A stretch of 64,000 nt of DNA from NCBI RefSeq assembly GCF_021601625.1, contig NZ_BQHR01000014.1, forward strand, positions 109,574-173,573, given 5' to 3'. The position numbers and the translations under genes are program-made. Below the pieces are notes generated by a model. It was not told the DNA's origin. It was given only the letters and a program-made list of their open reading frames with translations, and searched no databases. Positions 8,479 through 16,271 of this stretch are shown here, in pieces; the first letter of the stretch is position 1, and every line of letters begins with the position of its first letter. The stretch comes from Pseudomonas paraglycinae (lineage in GTDB: Bacteria; Pseudomonadota; Gammaproteobacteria; Pseudomonadales; Pseudomonadaceae).

Positions 8479-9323
8479 GTGCCCTGATCAAGAAGCGTCA
8501 GTCGCTGTTGCCGGGCGATACCGGCAAGTTCGCCGGCATTCTTTCCGGGATCATTTTGTTCCTGGCCGTGTTGCCGATCCTGACCATGATCGTGATGTCG
8601 TTCAGCGGCGCGTCGAACCTCGACTTCCCGCCGAGCAGCTACAGCCTGCAGTGGTACAAAGCGGCGTGGCACACCTTCGTTTCGCCCGATGCCAGCGATG
8701 TGCTGAGCCTCGGCCAGGCCATGGGCACCAGTTTGCTGGTGTCATGCCTGACGATGATTTTCGCCACGCTGATCGCGGTGCCGGCGGCCTACGCGCTGAC
8801 CCGTTGCGAGTTCCGTGGCAAGGGTGTGGCGCTGCAGCTGATGTCGCTGCCGCTGGTGTTCCCGATGGTGGTGCTGGGGCTGGCGTTGCTGCTGGTGTTC
8901 GACAGCCTGCCGTTCCACATGACCACCTCGCGGCTGGTGATCGCCCACGTGATTCTGGCGCTGCCGTTCGTGGTGAAGAATTGCACGGCGGCCATGCTTT
9001 CCATCGGCAGCGAAGTCGAAGAAGCCGCGCAGATGCTCGGCGCCTCGCCATTGCGCGCCATCGTCGATGTGGTGGTGCCGTTGATGAAGTCGGGGATTCT
9101 GGCGGGGATGCTGCTGGCGTTCATCGTCTCGTTCAACGAATTCACCGTGACCTATTTCCTCTACACCATCGACGTCATGACCGTGCCGATCTGGATGTAC
9201 AGCCGCACTGTGTCATCGCTCGACCCTACCGTGTTCTCGTTTGCCGTGCTGATCGTGCTGATCGACTTTGTCCTGATCTGGGCGCTGGAGAAGCTGGTCG
9301 GTGAAGGCGGCGTTTCATTCTGA
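8475..9323 (+). CDS. ABC transporter permease (PotC type)
   Basis: The 282-residue inner-membrane permease is of the binding-protein-dependent transport family. It has a first membrane segment at about 20-42, a periplasmic loop, and an EAA motif (EEAAQMLGASPLRAIVDVVVP, about residues 178-198). The ATGA overlap with the preceding permease indicates translational coupling, as expected for a heterodimeric channel. The ATPase gene follows after 16 bases. Confidence 0.9.
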   Translation: MSALIKKRQSLLPGDTGKFAGILSGIILFLAVLPILTMIVMSFSGASNLDFPPSSYSLQWYKAAWHTFVSPDASDVLSLGQAMGTSLLVSCLTMIFATLIAVPAAYALTRCEFRGKGVALQLMSLPLVFPMVVLGLALLLVFDSLPFHMTTSRLVIAHVILALPFVVKNCTAAMLSIGSEVEEAAQMLGASPLRAIVDVVVPLMKSGILAGMLLAFIVSFNEFTVTYFLYTIDVMTVPIWMYSRTVSSLDPTVFSFAVLIVLIDFVLIWALEKLVGEGGVSF

Positions 9324-9339
9324 TTTCTTGAGGTGATTT

Positions 9340-10395
9340 ATGTCTGGTCTGATTCTGGAAAACGTCGAGAAACACTACGGCTCGGCCTGCGCGGTAAAAG
9401 ACGTCAACCTGCATTTGCCCGAGGGCAAACTGGTGTGCTTCCTCGGCCCGTCGGGTTGCGGCAAGACCACGTTGCTGCGAATGATCGCCGGGCTGGAAAC
9501 CCTCACCGGCGGCGAGATCCGCCTGGACGGCGAGGACATCGGCCACACCCCGGCGCACCTGCGCAACTTCGGCATGGTGTTTCAGTCGCTGGCGCTGTTC
9601 CCGCACATGACCGTGGGCGAGAACATCGCCTATCCGCTGAAACTGCGCGGTGTGAGCAAGGCTGATCAACAGGCGCGGGTGGTGGAGTTGCTGGAGCTGA
9701 TCCAGCTGCAACCGATGATTGATCGCCCGGTGGCCAAACTCTCCGGCGGCCAGCGTCAGCGAGTGGCGATTGCCCGGGCGATTGCCTCGCACCCGAAAAT
9801 CCTTCTGCTCGACGAACCGCTGTCGGCGCTGGACGCCAAGTTGCGCGAGTCGATGCAGGTGGAAATCCGTCAACTGCAACAACGCCTGAACATCACCACG
9901 ATCATGGTGACCCACGATCAGCGCGAGGCCATGACTATGGCCGATATCGTGGTGGTGCTGGGTGAGCATCGGGTGCAGCAGGTGGGCACGCCGATTGAAA
10001 TCTATCGGCATCCGGCCAACGAATTCGTCGCGGACTTTATCGGCTCGGGGAATATTTTCCCGGCCACCGCACTGGGCGATGGCAAGATCGTGCTGCCGGG
10101 TGGCGATGCCCTGCAAGTGCCGACCTGCAGCAGCATCGTAGTCGGGCAGAAAGTGAAGATGCTGATTCGTCCCGAAGACCTGCAACTGTCGGCACCGCAG
10201 GCTACGGCGGGCAATCGTCTGCTGGGCAAGGTGACGTTTGTGCGGGATATCGGCGCGACCATCGAGACTACGGTGGAGTGTTCCGGGGTGACGTTTACGG
10301 CGCTGAGTACGCCGTGTCAGGGCTTCGGGTTGGGGATCGGGCATCCGGTGTCGGTGACGTTGCCGAGTGAGGCGTGTCGGGTGCTCGGCGCCTGA
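9340..10395 (+). CDS. ABC transporter ATP-binding protein (PotA type)
   Basis: The 351-residue ATPase has a Walker A motif at residues 36-43 (GPSGCGKT), a Q-loop (FQSLALFPH), signature LSGGQRQRVAIARA, Walker B ILLLDEPLSALDA and H-loop MVTHDQ. The C-terminal third is the TOBE-type regulatory domain typical of polyamine/iron/sulfate importers. Length is standard for PotA-like proteins (about 350-380). It is the last gene of the importer operon and ends directly against the convergent AraC gene (stop at 10396) with no spacer, so no terminator can lie between them. Confidence 0.93.
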   Translation: MSGLILENVEKHYGSACAVKDVNLHLPEGKLVCFLGPSGCGKTTLLRMIAGLETLTGGEIRLDGEDIGHTPAHLRNFGMVFQSLALFPHMTVGENIAYPLKLRGVSKADQQARVVELLELIQLQPMIDRPVAKLSGGQRQRVAIARAIASHPKILLLDEPLSALDAKLRESMQVEIRQLQQRLNITTIMVTHDQREAMTMADIVVVLGEHRVQQVGTPIEIYRHPANEFVADFIGSGNIFPATALGDGKIVLPGGDALQVPTCSSIVVGQKVKMLIRPEDLQLSAPQATAGNRLLGKVTFVRDIGATIETTVECSGVTFTALSTPCQGFGLGIGHPVSVTLPSEACRVLGA

Positions 10396-11334
10396 TCAGA
10401 CACTCAATCTCAGGCGCGCCAGATCCCTCAACGGCGGCGCGCCAAACAACCGGCTGTACTCGCGGCTGAACTGCGACGGGCTTTCATACCCCACCCGATA
10501 CCCGGCCGCCGACGCTTCCAGCCCCTCAGCCAACATCAGGCGCCGCGCCTCTTGCAGGCGCAGCTGCTTCTGATACTGCAACGGACTCATCGCCGTCATC
10601 GCCTTGAAACGGTGATGCAGGGTCGAGACGCTGAGGTTCACTTCCTTCGCCAGATCATCAATGCGCAGCGGCTGTTCGAAGTTGCCGTTGAGCCATTTGA
10701 TCGCCTGGCTGATACGGTGGCTCTGGCTGTTGGCGATGGCAATCTCGTACAGCCGATGGCCCTGCGGACTGCGCAGCAGGCGATAGAGAATCTCCCGGCG
10801 GATCAACGGCGCGAGCATGGCGATGTCTTTCGGCGCGTCGAGCAGGCGGGCCAGACGCAGCACCGCATCGAGCATGGCGCTGTCGATCTTCTCCACATAC
10901 AAACCGCGTCCGGTCGGACGGGTCGGCACGCCCATCGGGCCGGCGTCGGCGATCAGTGCGGTGATTTCCGCCGGATCGATGTCCAGGCGCACGGCGAGGA
11001 TCGGCTCTTCGGGCGAGACATTCACCACCCGACCGCTCAACGGCATCGAGACCGATACCACCAGGTAATTAAGCGGGTCGTAATTGAAGAATTCGTCCGC
11101 CAGCCGTACCTCTTTGCGACCCTGGGCCATGATGCACAGCGCCGGTTGCGCAAGCACCGGGGCGAAGTCATGGGACCGGGTGTGGCGCGACATGACCAGC
11201 GAGCCGACGGCAGTGGCATAACTGCCATCTTCGGACGTGTTGCGGCGGATGATGGCCGCCAGTTCCGCGCGCTGCTTTTCCATGTCGGCATCGGGCGGCG
11301 CTTGAAAACGATCGAATGACGTCACGTGCGGCAT
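10396..11334 (-). CDS. AraC-family transcriptional regulator with AraC_N effector domain
   Basis: The 312-residue regulator has an N-terminal AraC_N-type domain (about 20-190; ALCIMAQGRKEVRLADEFFNYDPLNYLVVSVSMPLSG is the characteristic stretch). Two helix-turn-helix motifs follow at the C-terminus (about 205-305, LRIDDLAKEVNLSVSTLHHRFKAM and ASAAGYRVGYESPSQFSREYSRLFG). I place the start at 11334 (MPHVTSF) because the 60 upstream in-frame codons have no family-like sequence. It converges on the ABC importer and is divergent from the small monooxygenase-like gene at 11663. Members often regulate adjacent oxidoreductases, but the target is not evident here. Confidence 0.88.
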   Translation of the reverse strand: MPHVTSFDRFQAPPDADMEKQRAELAAIIRRNTSEDGSYATAVGSLVMSRHTRSHDFAPVLAQPALCIMAQGRKEVRLADEFFNYDPLNYLVVSVSMPLSGRVVNVSPEEPILAVRLDIDPAEITALIADAGPMGVPTRPTGRGLYVEKIDSAMLDAVLRLARLLDAPKDIAMLAPLIRREILYRLLRSPQGHRLYEIAIANSQSHRISQAIKWLNGNFEQPLRIDDLAKEVNLSVSTLHHRFKAMTAMSPLQYQKQLRLQEARRLMLAEGLEASAAGYRVGYESPSQFSREYSRLFGAPPLRDLARLRLSV

Positions 11335-11662
11335 CCTCGGCAAAGTCGGTGGGAATGGAGCAGAGCATAAGTTTGTGCAAGCGCAAGCGGTAGACACATC
11401 CTGCGAAATGCTTGCCTGATCCTGCATTGGGTTGTTGGCCCGTCCAGCCATAGCAGGACGCAGATCGTCAGAGTTGCCCGAAACCGGTGTGACAGGACGG
11501 TGACAGCAATTCACGACTTGTTACAGGTCTGCACGACAGTCTCGCAGGATTGTGCAACGCGACGGCAGGAATCGACTAACGGCGAACGGGAGGCGGCCCT
11601 TAACCTTGAATCCTGTCGCAGCCCGTCCCCGGCTGCCACGCGACTCCCTGGGAGGGTTGAAC
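11335..11662. other. Divergent intergenic region between the araC-like gene and the ABM-like gene
   Basis: This 328-bp non-coding gap should hold the promoters of the two divergent genes. I see a strong ribosome site (GGGAGGG) just before 11663 but no convincing promoter boxes, repeats or terminator. No conserved small ORF is apparent. Confidence 0.4.
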
Positions 11663-12016
11663 ATGTCCAAGCAGATTCCCGTCAGTCATATGGCCTTCGT
11701 TCGAGCGCGCGCCGGACGCTCGGCGGAACTCGGCATGCGCCTGAGCGCCCTGATCGAACCGTCCCGCGCCGCCCCCGGTTGCCTGAGCTTTGCCTTGCAG
11801 CATTCGCAGTGCGATCCGGATTTGTGGCTGGTCTCCGGCTTCTGGAACAACCAGCAATCGATGACCGCGTATTTCAGCAGCCCGTCGATGGAAATCTTTG
11901 CCGAGCTGGTGCAGGAGCTGGTGGTCAACAGCCTGGATTTCCACACCTTCAAGGAAGTCTCGGCCGCACAGGCCGTAGGGCAATGCACTGCGCCGATACA
12001 CAAACTCGCCGGTTGA
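11663..12016 (+). CDS. Antibiotic-biosynthesis-monooxygenase (ABM) fold protein
   Basis: The 117-residue protein has the dimeric alpha-beta barrel pattern of the ABM family: a first strand (VSHMAFVRARAGRSAELGMRL), a central PGCLSFALQHSQCDPDLWLVSGFW segment, then a helix and a last strand. Enzymes of this fold act on quinones, haem or polyketides without a cofactor, but no substrate can be assigned. The start at 11663 (MSKQIP) is supported by a GGGAGGG ribosome site; the longer frame from 11552 is not. It is divergent from the AraC gene and may be its target. The next gene follows after 43 bases. Confidence 0.8.
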   Translation: MSKQIPVSHMAFVRARAGRSAELGMRLSALIEPSRAAPGCLSFALQHSQCDPDLWLVSGFWNNQQSMTAYFSSPSMEIFAELVQELVVNSLDFHTFKEVSAAQAVGQCTAPIHKLAG

Positions 12017-12059
12017 ATGTTTAATGTCGGGCTTATCCGATTGAGCCAGGACCTGCGAT

Positions 12060-12302
12060 ATGGCACGTAAAGAGTTCGAACACTTCGAAGCGGTTTCCGC
12101 TGTAGTCCCCGTCGAGTTGGGCGGCAACAAGGGTTATCACGCGGCAATCGCCGTCAAGGCCCTGGTCGACGGCGGCGCACCGCGCTTTCACAAACTGCTG
12201 AACGATCAGGTTTTCCCCGGCGCCATTGCGGCCGATGAAGCCGCGATCAACGAACTGGACAAGCTCAAGGGCGTCACCGACGACGCCGAGCTGATCTGGT
12301 AA
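12060..12302 (+). CDS. Conserved hypothetical small protein (80 residues)
   Basis: The 80-residue soluble, mildly acidic protein shows no signal peptide, membrane segment or cysteine. I do not recognise a family. It lies downstream of the ABM-fold gene on the same strand and could share its transcript. Its stop is only 4 bases from the stop of the convergent flavin reductase gene. The ATG at 12060 follows a GACCTGCGAT leader without a strong ribosome site. Codon use is that of a normal Pseudomonas gene, which supports it as real. Confidence 0.65.
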   Translation: MARKEFEHFEAVSAVVPVELGGNKGYHAAIAVKALVDGGAPRFHKLLNDQVFPGAIAADEAAINELDKLKGVTDDAELIW

Positions 12303-12306
12303 GCGC

Positions 12307-12936
12307 TTACTTCGTTGCCCCCGGGCGCCACATCTTGAACAACGCCTCCGGCCCCAGCTGGAAATAGTCCGCCGGCCCGCCGCCCCGCAGTATCGGTTCG
12401 GCGGCGGCCGTGTCGTAGATCCCGTCCTTCAACAGCCACTTGGCGATATGCACGGCGACCACTTCGCCGAGCACCAGCCAGCTCGGCACGGTCTCGCCGT
12501 CGGCGCGTTGCAACTGAATGATCTGGGTGACCTTGCACTCGAAGGACACCGGGCTTTCGGCCACGCGCGGCACGGCAATCACCTTCGACGCCACCGGCGT
12601 CAGCCCTGCGAGTTCGAACTCGTTGACCTGCGGCCCGACCATCGCGCAGCTCTGGTTCATCTGCTCGGCCAGCGGTCGGGTGGCGAGGTTCCAGACGAAT
12701 TCGCCGGTCTGCTCGATGTTGTTCAGGCTGTCTTTGCGACCGACGCTGGAGAACCCGATGATCGGCGGAATGTAGTTGAACGCGTTGAAAAAGCTGTAGG
12801 GCGCCAGGTTCAGCCGGCCCTCGGCATCCTGCGAAGAAATCCAGCCGATGGGACGCGGGCCGACGATGGCGTTGAACGGATCGTGGGGCAGGCCGTGGCC
12901 GTTGGCCGGTTCGTAGAAATGGATGTCATCGGGCAT
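12307..12936 (-). CDS. Flavin reductase-like (split-barrel FMN-binding) protein
   Basis: The 209-residue protein has the flavin_reduct split-barrel layout: an early IVGPRPIGWISSQDAEGRLNLAPYSFF segment, the flavin-contact region (residues about 30-55), then FSSVGRKDSLNNIEQTGEFVWNL and SFECKVTQIIQL. These proteins bind FMN and either supply reduced flavin to a monooxygenase or act as small oxidoreductases. I use the ATG at 12936 (MPDDIHFYEP) in preference to 12972. The neighbouring ABM-fold gene is on the opposite strand, so a joint function is only possible. Confidence 0.85.
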   Translation of the reverse strand: MPDDIHFYEPANGHGLPHDPFNAIVGPRPIGWISSQDAEGRLNLAPYSFFNAFNYIPPIIGFSSVGRKDSLNNIEQTGEFVWNLATRPLAEQMNQSCAMVGPQVNEFELAGLTPVASKVIAVPRVAESPVSFECKVTQIIQLQRADGETVPSWLVLGEVVAVHIAKWLLKDGIYDTAAAEPILRGGGPADYFQLGPEALFKMWRPGATK

Positions 12937-13021
12937 GGCGGGGTGATCCTGAAGGCTTCTATAAGCGACCAATAGTGCAAGTCCGATCCGCGAAGATCAA
13001 ATACCGACCTTTGGAAATGAA

Positions 13022-13046
13022 CAAGCCCGGCAATGGCCGGGCTTTG
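13022..13046 (-). terminator. Intrinsic terminator of the repeat-peptide gene
   Basis: On the minus strand AAAGCCCGGC-CATT-GCCGGGCTTG forms a GC-rich hairpin 19 bases past the stop of the 13065-13382 gene. The T-rich tail is short and interrupted. It separates that gene from the flavin reductase gene further downstream. Confidence 0.65.
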
Positions 13047-13064
13047 GTGTCTGCATTCTGGCAA

Positions 13065-13382
13065 TCAGCTGATGGCAGCGGCGGTACCGGTTTTATCAAA
13101 GCCGTCGGCGGCGATGGCGTTTGCGGTGCCTGTTTTATCGAAACCGTCTGCAGCGATGGCGTTGGCAGTGCCGGTTTTATCGAAACCATCAGCAGCAACG
13201 GCTTTGCCAACGTTGGTTTTATCGAAACCATCGGCAGCGTAGGCGCCGGTGTGGCTGGTTTCGATGGCAGCGCTGGCGCCGGAAATGAAGTCGGCGGATT
13301 TGGTTTTGTCCGAACCGTCGGCGGCGAAAGTGTTGGCGGCCAGTACGGACAGGGTCAGGGCGAGGATCAGTTTGGTTTTCAT
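13065..13382 (-). CDS. Small exported protein of tandem ADGFDKT repeats
   Basis: The 105-residue protein begins with a clear signal peptide (MKTKLILALTLSVLAANTFA, cleavage before ADGSDKT). The mature part has an imperfect first ADGSDKT, then four 14-residue units of the form AADGFDKTGTANAI. The unit is encoded by near-identical 42-bp DNA repeats, so copy number may vary. There are no cysteines and little hydrophobic sequence; a disordered or calcium/surface-binding peptide is possible, but no function can be assigned. It is a single-gene unit with its own hairpin terminator and an AT-rich upstream region. Confidence 0.8.
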   Translation of the reverse strand: MKTKLILALTLSVLAANTFAADGSDKTKSADFISGASAAIETSHTGAYAADGFDKTNVGKAVAADGFDKTGTANAIAADGFDKTGTANAIAADGFDKTGTAAAIS

Positions 13383-13729
13383 GGTCGTTCTCCAGATTCG
13401 AAATTCGTTGGCGATGTGTTTCGCATGGGGTTCATGCTACGCCAACTAAATTGATTAAAAAGCGCAAAATAATGCTAGAAACAATCGATTAAATTGATAT
13501 TAAGGGCGACACATTCAATTCGCTTTCGTCGTCGGAGCGAGCGTCGCGCAGTTAATCGATCAGGTAGGTGCAGGATGCGGCAGAGGCATTAACCGGTGAT
13601 TAATCACCGTTTTTTGCGTGTGTGACAGATTTTTCATGGATTCCCGACCGGTTTTTCACCCGCGCAACGCCAGTCTGCCACGGCCATAAAGCCAAAAACC
13701 GGCCGTCACACACTGGAGCGTTGCCCGCG
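13383..13729. other. AT-rich intergenic region with a candidate small RNA 3' end
   Basis: This 347-bp gap separates two divergent genes. The first 110 bp are AT-rich and should carry the repeat-peptide promoter. At 13594-13615 the palindrome CGGTGATTAATCACCG is followed directly by a T6 run, a textbook intrinsic terminator on the plus strand. No coding gene precedes it on that strand, so it may end a small RNA begun in the AT-rich stretch (about 13450-13510). No ORF of note is present. Confidence 0.45.
13594..13615 (+). terminator. Orphan intrinsic terminator (possible sRNA end)
   Basis: A perfect 16-base palindrome, CGGTGATTAATCACCG, is followed by TTTTTT. The nearest plus-strand gene upstream ends at 12302, with two minus-strand genes in between. 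It may therefore terminate an unannotated transcript; alternatively the palindrome is an operator for the gene at 13730. Confidence 0.5.
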
Positions 13730-14488
13730 ATGAACAAACTGCCTCAAATCACCCTGGCCTTCTGGGTCATGAAAATCTGCGCGACGACCCTGGGGGAAAC
13801 CGCGGGGGATTTGTTGTCGATGACCCTTAACGTCGGCTACGCCATCAGCTCGCTGATCCTGATCAGCGTGTTTGTCCTGACGCTGGTCGCGCAGTTGATG
13901 TCCAAGACTTACAAGCCGTTGCTGTACTGGATCGTGATCCTGTCGACCAGCACCGCCGGCACCACCATGTCCGACTTCATGGACCGCACGCTGGAACTGG
14001 GTTACGCCACCGGTTCCATGATCCTGATCGCGATCCTGCTGGCGATCTTCGCGGCTTGGCGCCTGAGCGGCGACTCGCTCAACGTCACCAAGGTGCAGAG
14101 CTTTCGCGGCGAGATGTTCTACTGGATGGCGATTCTGTTCTCCAACACCCTGGGCACCGCACTCGGCGATTACCTGGCGGACGACTCCGGCCTGGGCTTT
14201 GCCGGTGGCGCGCTGTTGATCGGCTCGGCGATTGGTGTGGTCGTGCTGCTCAAGTACTTCACGAAGATTTCGCCGGTGGCGCTGTTCTGGGTGGCGTTCG
14301 TGCTGACCCGGCCGTTTGGCGCAACCCTGGGTGACTTGATGACCAAGTCCCATGAGAAGGGCGGACTGGATTTCGGCACTATCGGTTCGTCGGCGGTACT
14401 GGCGGGGATTTTGCTGGTGATGATCGTGGGTGCGTCGTATGCGCAGAAGCGCTATGGCAGCAAACAGGGCGTTGCCGAATTGTCCTGA
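13730..14488 (+). CDS. COG4705-type integral membrane protein
   Basis: The 252-residue protein has about eight hydrophobic segments arranged as internally similar units, each with a motif like KICATTLGETAGDLLSMTLNVGYA, LSTSTAGTTMSDFMDRTLELGYATG, FSNTLGTALGDYLADDSGLGFAGG and TRPFGATLGDLMTKSHEKGGLDFG. The recurrent TLG-(E/D)-x-x-(A/G)D pattern suggests two-helix repeats lining a pore or binding site. The family has no established function to my knowledge. The start at 13730 has an upstream GGAG; the longer frame from 13622 is unlikely. A strong terminator follows at 14513. Confidence 0.8.
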   Translation: MNKLPQITLAFWVMKICATTLGETAGDLLSMTLNVGYAISSLILISVFVLTLVAQLMSKTYKPLLYWIVILSTSTAGTTMSDFMDRTLELGYATGSMILIAILLAIFAAWRLSGDSLNVTKVQSFRGEMFYWMAILFSNTLGTALGDYLADDSGLGFAGGALLIGSAIGVVVLLKYFTKISPVALFWVAFVLTRPFGATLGDLMTKSHEKGGLDFGTIGSSAVLAGILLVMIVGASYAQKRYGSKQGVAELS

Positions 14489-14512
14489 TCGGGAAATCGG
14501 ACAGAAAAGAAA

Positions 14513-14546
14513 CGCGCGAAGGTCTTGCACCTTCGCGCGTTTTTTT
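14513..14546 (+). terminator. Bidirectional intrinsic terminator
   Basis: CGCGCGAAGGT and ACCTTCGCGCG form an 11-bp stem around CTTGC, followed by T7. An A-rich run on the left makes it usable in the minus direction too. It lies between the convergent membrane-protein and permease genes. Confidence 0.9.
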
Positions 14547-14550
14547 GCGG

Positions 14551-15870
14551 TCAGTCAGTGACGATGTGCGAGTGTTTCTGCGTGTCTTTCATGGTGATGT
14601 ACACCAGCAGGGACACCGCGATGCACGCGGTCACGTACCAGTAGTAACCGGTTTCCATGCCGATGCTCTTGAACCACAGTGCGATGTATTCGGCTGTGCC
14701 GCCGAAGATCGACACGGTCAGTGCGTACGGCAGGCCGACGCCCAGGGCGCGGATTTCGGTCGGGAACAGCTCGGCCTTCACCACGGCGTTGATCGAGGTG
14801 TAGCCGCTGACGATGATCAGCGCCGCCATGATCAGGAAGAACGCGCCCCACCAGGTCTGGATGGTGTGCAGGGTCATCAGGATCGGCACGGTGAAGATCG
14901 TACCGAGCACGCCGAAGGCGATCAGGATCGGACGACGACCGATTTTATCGGACAGGCCGCCGATGATCGGTTGCAGGCACATGAACAGGAACAGCGTGGC
15001 GGCAGAAATGGTGGTGGAGTCGGAGATGCTCATGCCGACGGTGTTCACCAGGTATTTCTGCATGTAGGTGGTGTAGGTGTAGAACGCCAGCGTACCGCCC
15101 ATGGTCAGGCCGACCACGGTGAGCAGTTCCTTTGGATGACGAAGCAAGGTGCGCATCGCGCTTTCCTTGGACTTCTCTTTCTTGGTGAACGACTCGGTTT
15201 CTTCCATGCCACGACGCAGGTACAGCGCCACGATTGCGCACAGCGCGCCGATGGCGAACGGAATACGCCAGCCCCACGCGTACAGCTCTTCGGTGGTCAG
15301 GAACTGTTGCAGCACGATCAGTACGCCCAGCGCGATGAGCTGGCCGGAAATCAAAGTCACGTACTGGAAGCTGGAGAAGAAGCCGCGACGATCCTTGGTC
15401 GCCATCTCCGACAGGTAAGTCGCCGAGGTGCCGTATTCGCCACCGACCGACAAGCCTTGCAGCAGGCGGGCGAACACCAGCAGGATCGGCGCGCCGACAC
15501 CGATGGTTTCATAACCCGGGCTCAGGGCGATGATCAGCGAGCCGAAGCACATCAGGTAAACCGAGGCCATCAGGGCTTTTTTACGTCCGACCTTGTCGGC
15601 GTACAGGCCCATCAGCCAGCCACCGATCGGGCGCATCAGGAAGCCCACGGCGAAGATCGCGGCGGTGTTGAGCAGTTGGGCGGTGGTGTCGCCTTTGGGG
15701 AAGAAGGCTTTGGCGAAGTACAGCGAGAAGGCGGCATAGACGTACCAGTCGTACCACTCGACCATGTTGCCGACGGAACCGCTGAAGATCGACTTGATGC
15801 GACTGGCGGTGGTTCGTTCTTTAGCCGGCACGGCAGCCGACCCAAGAGGCAGGGCGTTGGAGTTATCCAT
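14551..15870 (-). CDS. kgtP: MFS metabolite:H+ symporter, alpha-ketoglutarate permease type
   Basis: The 439-residue inner-membrane transporter has twelve predicted helices. It carries the MFS signature between helices 2 and 3 (GWLMGLYADKVGRKKAL) and again between helices 8 and 9 (GLSDKIGRRPIL), plus the GNMVEWYDWYVYA start and the LLQGLSVGGEYGTSATYLSEM segment typical of the MHS subfamily (KgtP, ShiA, ProP). The sequence is closest in character to alpha-ketoglutarate permeases. Upstream it has a candidate sigma-54 promoter (15933-15948), and next come a sigma-54 activator and sensor kinase. In P. aeruginosa the MifS/MifR pair with sigma-54 controls an alpha-ketoglutarate permease, so this cluster probably works alike. 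Confidence 0.85.
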   Translation of the reverse strand: MDNSNALPLGSAAVPAKERTTASRIKSIFSGSVGNMVEWYDWYVYAAFSLYFAKAFFPKGDTTAQLLNTAAIFAVGFLMRPIGGWLMGLYADKVGRKKALMASVYLMCFGSLIIALSPGYETIGVGAPILLVFARLLQGLSVGGEYGTSATYLSEMATKDRRGFFSSFQYVTLISGQLIALGVLIVLQQFLTTEELYAWGWRIPFAIGALCAIVALYLRRGMEETESFTKKEKSKESAMRTLLRHPKELLTVVGLTMGGTLAFYTYTTYMQKYLVNTVGMSISDSTTISAATLFLFMCLQPIIGGLSDKIGRRPILIAFGVLGTIFTVPILMTLHTIQTWWGAFFLIMAALIIVSGYTSINAVVKAELFPTEIRALGVGLPYALTVSIFGGTAEYIALWFKSIGMETGYYWYVTACIAVSLLVYITMKDTQKHSHIVTD

Positions 15871-15932
15871 TGAAGGATCCTTCGTTTAATTGTTTTTGTG
15901 GAGCGCGTTGAAACGCAGCCTGCGAGGGCTGT

Positions 15933-15948
15933 AGCAGGAGCTGTGCCA
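15933..15948 (-). promoter_or_regulatory. Candidate sigma-54 (-24/-12) promoter of the kgtP-like gene
   Basis: On the minus strand TGGCACAGCTCCTGCT fits the RpoN consensus TGGCAC-N5-TTGCW with the GG and GC doublets correctly spaced. It ends 63 bases before the ATG at 15870, giving a predicted leader of about 50 bases. The adjacent gene for a GAFTGA-bearing activator supports it. Part of the sequence (TGTAGCAGGAGCTG) resembles a degenerate REP half, so chance origin is not excluded. Confidence 0.65.
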
Positions 15949-16056
15949 ACGGAGGGAGGGCCGGTTTAGAGGGGCTGGGGAGATGAGTTGAGCGGGATTT
16001 TGCCGATGATCCGGAATGAATGAGCGGATTTCCGCTTATGGGGGCTTGAATCAAAA

Positions 16057-16236
16057 GCCCCCTCACCCTAGCCCTCCCGAAACGTCGGACCGCCCGGAGG
16101 GAGAGGGGACTGACGGAGTAGATTATTCGAGGTGCACCGACCTGAGATATCGAGTCGAACTCAGGTTTGAAAACCAGCGCAAATCGGCTCCCTTTCCCCC
16201 TCGCCCCCCTGGGGGAGAGGGCTGGGGTGAGGGGGA
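16057..16236. repeat. Inverted-repeat intergenic element (copy B)
   Basis: GCCCCCTCACCCTAGCCCTC on the left is mirrored by GAGAGGGCTGGGGTGAGGGG on the right, with about 130 bp inside. It matches the reverse complement of copy A (1768-1946) at both ends and in internal blocks. The left arm contains a short extra insert (CGAAACGTCGGACCG) breaking its hairpin. No ORF is present, so it is a non-autonomous element. Confidence 0.75.
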
Positions 16237-16271
16237 TGGATTTCAGCCACGCGAAAAATATCCAGCCGAAC

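Larger units (their letters stand above)
15871..16271. other. Intergenic region upstream of kgtP with sigma-54 promoter and repeat element
   Basis: This 401-bp non-coding gap lies between the permease start and the end of the response-regulator gene. It holds the candidate sigma-54 promoter and the second copy of the roughly 180-bp inverted-repeat element. The activator's binding sites, expected about 100-150 bp upstream of the promoter, would fall in or beside that element; none is obvious. Confidence 0.6.

Noticed and set aside
13070-13260. Regular 42-bp repeats considered as a CRISPR-like array
   Set aside because: The repeats are contiguous without unique spacers and encode a signal-peptide protein in frame.
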